Below are positions 56,922 through 64,000 of a stretch of 64,000 nt of DNA, piece after piece. How positions within the stretch are numbered: position 1 is the first letter of the stretch; each line of letters begins with the position of its first letter. Location: the NCBI GenBank assembly GCA_916700875.1, contig CAKAKS010000034.1, forward strand, positions 12,854,195 through 12,918,194. The letters run 5' to 3'. The notes under the pieces were generated by a model that searched no databases, was not told the origin of the DNA, and saw nothing but the letters and a program-made list of their open reading frames with translations. A program made the translations under genes and the position numbers. The stretch is from Sebastes aleutianus (Eukaryota; Chordata; Actinopteri; Perciformes; Sebastidae).

Positions 56922-58379
56922 CCGCGCTGCTGGTGGAGTCGTATGAAATAACAGGTATCAACTCACTGGTCAGCACCATCTCATTTAAACACGGTCAGTA
57001 GGCGGCCAGAGACAAATAGGCCACGGGACTTGGCGATCACACGGGTGACCACAGCACTTCCTGTCTCGCATGTGTCAAAAGACTCACAGTGAAGCCACCC
57101 TGCTCTCTGATTTTCTCTCTTTATCACTCTCTTTTCGCAAATGTTTACGGCATGGAGGAGTTTCTCCCAGCAGCCAAGACAAGATATCAGATGCCTTTTT
57201 ATAAAAATAAAGACTGTCGACTCACTCGGTGGGATGGCTTTCATTCTGAAGACACCCCCAAAGTCTTAAAAATAAAGACTCGGATCTGCCTTGAAGGAAG
57301 ATAGCACACTCTTTTGTAGGATGGATGTTTTTTTTAAATACAGAAAGGACGGTTTGCTTCCTGCATATTTCATAAGTGCTTCATTTTCATCTTTCGCGGC
57401 AAGGCGACATTATCTGAGGGTCTCGTTAAGGAAGTAGCTCGGCCAAAGTGATTTACTCCTCATTCAGCGTTTCATTCCCACTAATAGGTTCATGATGACG
57501 ATGGACTTTTAATCGACTAAATACACACACCAAACTATGGTGGTTTTTGAGATGGCTTATTTTGTATCATGTTTCTGTATTATAGCATATCTTCATTTTA
57601 AAATGATTTATATGTCAGAATTTGTGTTTGCCTTTTTGAATGTCGCAGCCTTATTTGGAGGCCAGCTCTCAGTCATTTCTAAGCTGAAACAGCTGATGTC
57701 ACACCTTTATATTTCACATTATATTTCACTGCATATCTCGGATGAGCCGATATGAATACAAGTCTTACAGGAAGCTCTGTTTTACTCCGGTAATCACAAT
57801 CAGCTTTCACAGCAACAAAACATTCCCCCGTGTGTCCAAGCACGTTTTAAGTTGCCTTACCATTTACGAATGTTCATCAAATAGAACATCTGTATAGTAT
57901 TATTGACTATACCACAAGGATGAACTGTGCTAAAGCCTTTTTGTTCTGAATGTGTCTGAGAAATCATCTTGAACACAAACCGGATCATTTCAGCCGTGCA
58001 CATGGACCGCAGAACAGGCCTCTGATGGATTGCAGCTTCTGTACTTGTGAAGCTCCGAAGATAAAAACCACAAAACCACAGGCACGACACGGACGTCATC
58101 CCGTGTTTAACATCCATGTTTGACACATGTGGGACGAGGAACATGTTCCAAAGACGCAGCTGACATCTGGGCTGTCTACACTTTGGTTACAGTTTGTTTG
58201 AGGAATTTGATTTATAGCTGAATAATAAGCTGTTTGGGACTTTTTTTAAACACATTATACTGTAGCTATAGAATCAACGCCGGTCTGAAATTCTTAATTT
58301 CTCAAAACACGCTGAGGTTAGATGGTAAGGACAGATATATCAGGTGAAAAGCTGACCTCTAAGGTCGGCATACACGATG

Positions 58380-58915
58380 ACACTAAATAGGGAATGGGAA
58401 TCACAGAGCATTCTGGGCCGCGCCGACATTTTTGGAGGTTAGCGTACGGAGCTACTCCGTTAGCGTACGGAGATAGACTGTCACCGGTCTATTCATCTGT
58501 CAATCGTTCATCATCAGAAATGTATAAAGTACGTGCAAAAGACAAATATGTAACTCTTTTGAGGCCGATGTCCAATTTACAAACGGGTAGGTATATGACG
58601 ATCCAATCATCCGGACAAAGATAAGCTAGTTAATGTTATGCTAACGGAATACTAACAAAATGTTGGCTAATACTGCATAATGAATCTACCGGTATCTTGC
58701 AAAATGAGACCCATAACGTTAGCCTACTTTTGTGTCTGACTGTATGCTATATATACTGCAATTCGGCTTTTGAATCTTATTCACTGTGCAGTGTTTTGTG
58801 TTGTCTTTTGACACTTGAAGTAAACAGCCAGCGGATGGCACTCTTTAAACCTTTATCCTCCAAAAATGTCCGACTTGCTGTCGGTGACGTCAAATTCCCA
58901 TTCCCCATAGAAAAT
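58380..58915. mobile_element. inverted-repeat element in the presumed 3' UTR
   Basis: GGGAATGGGAATCACAGAGC through CGACATTTTTGGAGG (58390-58438) is mirrored by TCCTCCAAAAATGTCCGAC through AAATTCCCATTCCCC (58857-58908). Inside, TTAGCGTACGGAG occurs twice in tandem (58439-58472). Confidence 0.65.
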
Positions 58916-58955
58916 CAGGGAAACGCTGCGTCGGGTCAGCCTGTTAGAAAAACTT

Positions 58956-59064
58956 TGTCGTGTCTAGAAAGTAACCCGCGAGATGGTTAAGGTTAGGATA
59001 GGTCGTCGGAAGAGTTTTTGCAGATTTCAGATCAGATTTTGCGGGTTACCTTCTAGACACGACC
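58956..59064. repeat. inverted repeat (hairpin)
   Basis: GTCGTGTCTAGAAAGTAACC (58958 on) pairs with GGTTACCTTCTAGACACGAC (ending near 59063), leaving a loop of about 60 nt. Confidence 0.75.
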
Positions 59065-59980
59065 AAAACTTTGGGCTAAAAACAACCAGAAACTCTCATC
59101 GTCATTTTGCTCTACATGAAACGGAGCTAACATTTGTGTTTTTTCTCTCTTATTTCTAACAGTAAAGTTCTATCTTTCTCAGTCAGAACTGAACTGAAGA
59201 CTTATCCCATGGAGTTCATATTTAAAAAATTTGACCAAGTGTTATTGCTAAAATTAGAGGATGTTTTTTTTTTGCAGTGGGAACTTGATAGGTAGATGTT
59301 TGATGCCTTTTTTCTCTTCAATCAAAAGTGGTGCTCTGAGAAAGCGAGGGTGGGGGTCATCATTTAAAAAAAAAGTAAAAGACCCAAGAAGTGTTTTGTA
59401 AAGAATGAAAATACTGACACTGTAAATGCACTTTAGAGGGTAAATCTAGCTGTTTTATAGGCGGAATTGGCTCCATTTTGTTCACAGGTCCATGAATGGA
59501 CACTTGTCGTCAGGTATTGTAAAGGGTTTCAGTGGGTGACGCTGGTATTTTATTTTAGTATTGAGTTCCCAATGCCAACTTTGATAACCATTCAACCTGT
59601 TCCAGTTACTCACTTCCAGTTTGCAGTCTTAGAAAAAAATTAATTCTTAATTACATATATGAAATGCTTAGCAGGAGTTGCACATTCTGTATATGTAATT
59701 GATATTTAAATAACTTATTTTTGCTTTTTTTTTTTTTCCACATCAACTGTAATTAGCTGTACTATATGAATAGCAATACCTTCCTGCATAATGCATATTG
59801 CTTTAGCCAGTGAGGAACTACAGTATGTATTGTAAAATATGTGTACAAATTATTATTTTATTTGGTTTTCATCTACCTAATGATTGTCCATACAGATTTG
59901 CTTGTGTATTGAAAACAACAAAAGTAAATGTCCATAACTATTTGTCATTCTGAAATATAATAAAAACTGTTTCTTGCCAT

Positions 59981-62518
59981 ACGCTGGCGCCCCGAGTCTC
60001 ACTATGCACACACACACGGTAATGGAAAGACGTGGGCATGGCCTACTGGCTCTTTTCATCAATGTGGTTAACTGTGACTCTGGCCTGTTGATAACTTTCT
60101 TTAATAACATTTTTTAAATTAAAAATTAAAAAGTGTGGATGGGGCGACAAAAGGAATAATAACACCAGACTTGATTTGATTAAAACCTGTCTGTCAAACA
60201 TGTTATTATTTTATTCTTAGAGGTTCATTCATTTTCTACAGTTTGGTCAAAAGGAACAACAGAAGACAACTCTATGACCTTACTCGGTTGTGCTAAATCA
60301 CTACTGTATCTCTCAATAACAACTCCTGTACTTATTATACTGTCAAAGGTTCAGTTGGTGGTTGGAGCTCTGAAAAACAAGGAGCTTAAAAACATTGTCT
60401 TACCGTGTCTGGCGTCATTTAAAAAACTACACACATCTGATCAGAGTTCGATTGCCTGTCTGGCTCTTGTTGCGGTGCAGCTGTTTTCCAGTCTTATTCA
60501 TGCCAAGAAGCCCCAAATAGGTACGCACCAGACCATCGACCCCCATTACATCAACTGTTGTCCCAAAAGACTGCTTTTTACTTGCATAACTTCTATCTGA
60601 GCCAGTGTTTAGCATTCTTCTGAGTGGAAATCGACACAACTTGAACAATAATTTCCTTCAGGAAGAATGAGAACAAAACCTGTCCAGTGTGTCTTCCTTG
60701 GCTACTTGCTATAGTACCTTTTAAGAAAGATCGAGCCGCTGTGCAATAATTGTCCTTCACACCGCTGAGTAATGAGCAGTTAGCTTCCAGTTCACGACTC
60801 CGTCTTCCACAGATACAATTGCTCATCCAATTTAAAGCGTCTCCGGAGGAAAAGACGAGACCTTTATTGCAATGAAGACCGTCTGGCTCGTGTTTCTCAC
60901 CATTTATTCTGAACCACATTCCTCTGCAGTGTTTATTCACAGCTGTATTTTGTGTCTGTATGTGGGGAGAATCTGCAACGATTTTTTTTCAATGAATCCA
61001 ACAATCAGTTTTGATTTTTCCTTTATATGACAGGATCATATCATACTTCATCATGACAGAGGATGTGAGAGTGAGAATAGATATTCTGATACCAAAGACT
61101 CCTCACCAGTAAACTAATGTCATATTTTTATTGATCAGTTGGATGCAATCTCCTCACCTCACCAAAACCGCCAGATCCTACACACTGGACCTTTAAGTAG
61201 CTCCTCTGAAAGTTTGTGAAGTCTGACTCGTAAAGTTTACTTTAGTGTTGGACGGTAAATCCAACTATCTGAATTTGTAGCTCCCTGGGTTACTCCCTAT
61301 TGATTCTCATTGGTAGGGTAAACTCAATTAAGTGGCCTCTTAGTCTTAAGTGCAGTGGGCCTTTTTGTTTAAATGTGCAATGCCAGAATGAGGTTAATTT
61401 CTCTCCGTCTCCTACCGTTTTCCCAATCATTTTATTTACTCTAACATGACTTTAGTAGTGTACACAAAACCTTGAGTGATCACAGGTGGATGGACACACT
61501 GTTTACTGAATGTGTGTGAGATTTTACAGAGGAGGTTCAGTTGGATCGAGCTAAAACTTGTATGACACATCTGGGTGCATCTTGGGTTTTGTTCCTCCAG
61601 GTACTCCACTTTTCTTCCACAGTCCAAGGAAAAGGTAACACACCACCAGAAGTGATTTGGTTTAAATCCCACGGCCAGTAGCTCTGATTAGACTAAACCT
61701 GATTTACAGCGGCGACCTCACTGACATCCATATACTGCCGTGCTGCAGGGGAGATTGGGCTATAAACCCATTATGCATTCACACTTGTTTTGCGTAGCTT
61801 GCAAAATACAGCACTGCATTATTCACAATGCATCTACCTGTGGAAAAGCCCAAGCCAAAGCGCCCCTCAACAGTGCTATTATTGTGCTCTTCTTTATTGC
61901 CTTTTGTCTTTTGAGCCAAATTGTTTCTCACAGCCGTTGTTGCTCCCTCGACTCCTGTAGCTGTCACCAGTGAAAGTACACCAGCACCCTCTCGGTGAGG
62001 CAGTTAGTATGTTGAATGACTGTTGTCGCCTTCCTAAGTGCAGGTGTAGTCTAATGGTGGGTTCTGGTCCCACTGTGGGAAGATATATGGCTCAGTGTAA
62101 AGCCCCTACGGCTGGCCTTAGGGAATAGAGAGAGATTAACACACACACACACACACACATACATAAGAAGTGAGCTGATACAAATCTCACACATTAAACA
62201 TCTTCTTTCATCTTAAAGTAGTGATAACAGCAGCCTGTTCCATTGTATGATTAATAACCACTTTACACAGGGAATCGGCCACTGTGATGTTTCTATTAAG
62301 GATGAAGGTTTTGTCTTCAATGTCATTTGATATCTCAAAATCATTAATAACCTACAATAGAACTTTTTTTAATCAGCATATTGTTAAAGCTTTGGTTTAA
62401 AGGATAAAGTCACTACTATGAAAAAATGTAAATTCACAGCTTCACAGTTAAACTCTCTCCACAGACCTCCTTGTCAGTCTCTCCAAGGCTGCTACTATAT
62501 CCTCCTGGGAACCGAGTA
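59981..62518. other. intergenic DNA between sash1 and ust
   Basis: No gene recognised. It contains a probable MITE end (CCTACACACTGGACCTTTAA, ending about 61197) and an (AC)n microsatellite (62139-62159). The open frames are short and unsupported. Confidence 0.65.
62139..62159. repeat. (AC)n microsatellite
   Basis: An uninterrupted AC run of about 10 units. Confidence 0.9.
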
Positions 62519-62875
62519 CAAAAAGTCTTCCAATTCCTTTTTTTGTGTGATTTCCTTCCTATTTAGGGTTAAAAGAAAATCTTACAATTTTAAAACTTTA
62601 TTTTTATTTTACAGCATGTCCATTGTAGTGGACCACAGGACCATTTCAGTGTGAAAAGACTTAAAAAATGAACAGATTATGGCTGTAGAGTGATATTAAA
62701 CCAAGAATACATTCAACTTGATTAAAAAAAACACATGCCATGTCACTGGAAAGCCTAGGATGTCCTCTTTACAATACACCAGGGGTTGATATAGAGTAAG
62801 TGAAAAGAGTAAAAGGATGTGCATGTGGACAAAATGTCCACTACAGAGGACACATGTCAATGGGTTGGGTCTCAG
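62519..62875. mobile_element. dispersed repeat pair, copy 2 (with inverted ends)
   Basis: The full-length partner of 42641-42970. It retains CATGTCCATTGTAGTGGACC (62615 on), facing GTCCACTACAGAGGACACATG (ending about 62855). These look like the terminal inverted repeats of a short DNA element. It lies about 450 bp upstream of the ust start codon. Confidence 0.75.
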
Positions 62876-63323
62876 GAGGATAAATCCAACTCGTTTCAAT
62901 CTTATGAATGCCCACCAGACTACTTTATCTCTCTCCTCTAAACACTGGGTGGAGCTGTTTTACGCACTGCAAAAAAATCCAACCCAAAAAAATCCTGCAT
63001 GGAAGTTTCTCCCCTCTTTTACCACGTTCAGTAATCTGACACCCAGAAGACTCCAGAGGCAGAAGGATGGACCCTTAAACTCTGCTGGAAGGACGGAAGG
63101 AAGGAGCACTCATCCAAACGAAGAGGAACCGAGCAGAAGTGAAACGTTGCCTGTGCGTAAAAAAAGAAAATCCAGTCCGTGGCTGCGGCAGCTGGAGGAC
63201 GGAGAGCTGGGTAGCTGCGCGTCTCCAAAAACAAAAAAGCACTCTTAATGCTCTCAAAGAAGCGACAACTTTCACTTTCCACATGCGGATGGGTGACTTT
63301 CCACGGCGCTTTGTGAGGAGGAG
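62876..63323 (+). promoter_or_regulatory. ust: presumed ust promoter and 5' leader
   Basis: This stretch precedes the first coding exon of ust. The transcription start is not determined. Upstream ATGs occur at 63139 and 63283 in one frame that ends at 63327, overlapping the ust start. An in-frame TGA at 63294-63296 closes the ust frame upstream. Confidence 0.45.
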
Positions 63324-63591
63324 ATGATGAAGAATTTCAACAGCAGCAGTCCCCTTCTTCACAGCAGCAACAACCACCAGCACAACCAGACTACCAACAA
63401 CCACGTTAGAGAGCGAAACAACAGAAAGTACAGCAGCTTCCTCTCTGCTGCTGCTGTGCCTGCTCTCAGATTCTCCTTGCGGGGTTATGGTTTCTGCATG
63501 GCGACGCTGTTCCTCTTCTGTTTCGGCTCCCTTTTTTACCAGCTGAACGGAGGACCCCCGAAAATCCTACTGGACATCCGACAGTATCTCG
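63324..63591 (+). CDS. ust: ust, uronyl 2-sulfotransferase, first coding exon (partial gene)
   Basis: UST is a Golgi type II membrane enzyme that transfers sulfate from PAPS to C2 of uronic acids in dermatan and chondroitin sulfate (family knowledge). This exon gives 89 residues plus one base. A Ser/Asn/His-rich cytoplasmic tail (1-47) is followed by LRFSLRGYGFCMATLFLFCF, part of the single membrane anchor (about 55-73), then a short stem, YQLNGGPPKILLDIRQYL. Human UST has LRFSLRDYGFCMATLLVF and YQLSGGPPRFLLDLRQYLG. The donor is GTAAGA at 63592 (phase 1). Two adjacent ATGs exist (63324, 63327); an in-frame TGA at 63294 rules out a longer start here. The catalytic domain lies beyond the window. 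The tail is unlike human, as expected for this region. Confidence 0.93.
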
Positions 63592-64000
63592 GTAAGAACT
63601 TTTTTTTATCTTTTTTTACCTCTCTGCTTGGCTGGCTGAAGAAGCGCGTCATCATCACCAAAAAGAGATTCTAGAATGTTGAGCGTCATCACCAAAAGAG
63701 ATTCTAGAATGTTGAATATAGAAGTTGCACAGCTCGTCTAGACGTTCTGTTTTGACTTAGACGTGGAAAAAGGAAAAGTTCACCCATAAAATGATAAAAG
63801 AGAGTTATTGAGGCTTGCACTAAGTCTATTTTTTTTATGAAAGGCCACTGCGTCTGCTCCACGACCCCATTCACCTCAGAGGAGTTATCTTCAAGTCCTC
63901 TCACCATTCAGAACCTTTACACAAAGTGGCTCTATGTGAACTTACTGTACACATTCTAGTTGGAGAGTGCTGACATTTGAATGTGCACAACTATATCTGA
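63592..64000 (+). other. ust: ust intron 1, beginning
   Basis: The intron runs off the right edge. It contains a tandem duplication of about 34-36 bp at 63645-63714 (GCGTCATC..CACCAAAA..GAGATTCTAGAATGTTGA twice). Confidence 0.8.

Larger units (their letters stand above)
56922..59980 (+). other. sash1: presumed sash1 3' untranslated region
   Basis: No coding potential. AATAAA signals occur at 57206-57211, 57271-57276 and 59959-59964. I cannot tell which is used, so the right boundary is a guess based on the last one. The stretch contains an inverted-repeat element (58380-58915) and a hairpin (58956-59064). Confidence 0.5.

Noticed and set aside
61980..62110. Possible tRNA-derived SINE (GTGTAGTCTAATGG.. 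GTTCTGGTCCCAC)
   Set aside because: It slightly resembles a B-box, but no A-box at the right distance and no cloverleaf could be drawn.
62817..63248. 143-codon open frame upstream of ust
   Set aside because: It begins inside a mobile repeat and ends in the presumed leader of ust; no motif and a different frame from ust.

Overview
The window is vertebrate nuclear DNA, almost certainly from a ray-finned (percomorph-like) fish. It has long GT-AG introns, no bacterial-style gene packing, CA/GT microsatellites, and many short non-autonomous DNA transposons of kinds abundant in teleost genomes. Both recognisable genes are on the + strand and in the order SASH1-UST, which matches the neighbourhood on human chromosome 6q24-25 (from memory).

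Gene 1 (start codon 2802, stop ending 56921) is a complete sash1, the scaffold protein with SAM and SH3 domains. I resolved 20 coding exons. Every junction is GT-AG and all reading phases agree. Together they give 3645 nt (1214 residues); human SASH1 has about 1250. Order along the protein: acidic N-terminus, basic and helical segment (exons 6-7), Ser-rich region (exons 8-10), SLY region (exons 11-14), SH3 (exons 14-15), basic AT-hook-like linker, first SAM (exons 15-16), long Pro/Ser-rich region (exon 18), second SAM (exon 20). I cannot tell whether this is the sash1a or the sash1b duplicate.

Gene 2 is the first coding exon of ust (uronyl 2-sulfotransferase, a Golgi enzyme) at 63324-63591. 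It holds the cytoplasmic tail and the single membrane anchor; the rest lies beyond the right edge.

Region by region: 1-2100 is intergenic and holds nested TTAA-flanked elements. 2100-2801 is the presumed promoter and leader of sash1. 2910-31130 holds four introns (two of them about 10 kb) with many transposon relics between small exons. 31131-56921 is the exon-dense part. 56922 to about 59980 is the presumed long 3' UTR, with an inverted-repeat element in it. About 60000-63323 is intergenic plus the ust leader.

The observations most worth following are two possible ways of making shortened or enlarged SASH1. (1) Exon 10 stays open for 198 codons past its first splice donor. It offers a second in-frame donor at 39395 (+185 residues), or a stop at 39434 followed by an AATAAA. 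(2) Intron 17 contains a strong acceptor at 49985, an 83-codon frame in phase with exon 17, a stop, and an AATAAA followed by an A18 tract at 50753. Either would give an isoform lacking downstream domains; both are inferences from sequence alone.
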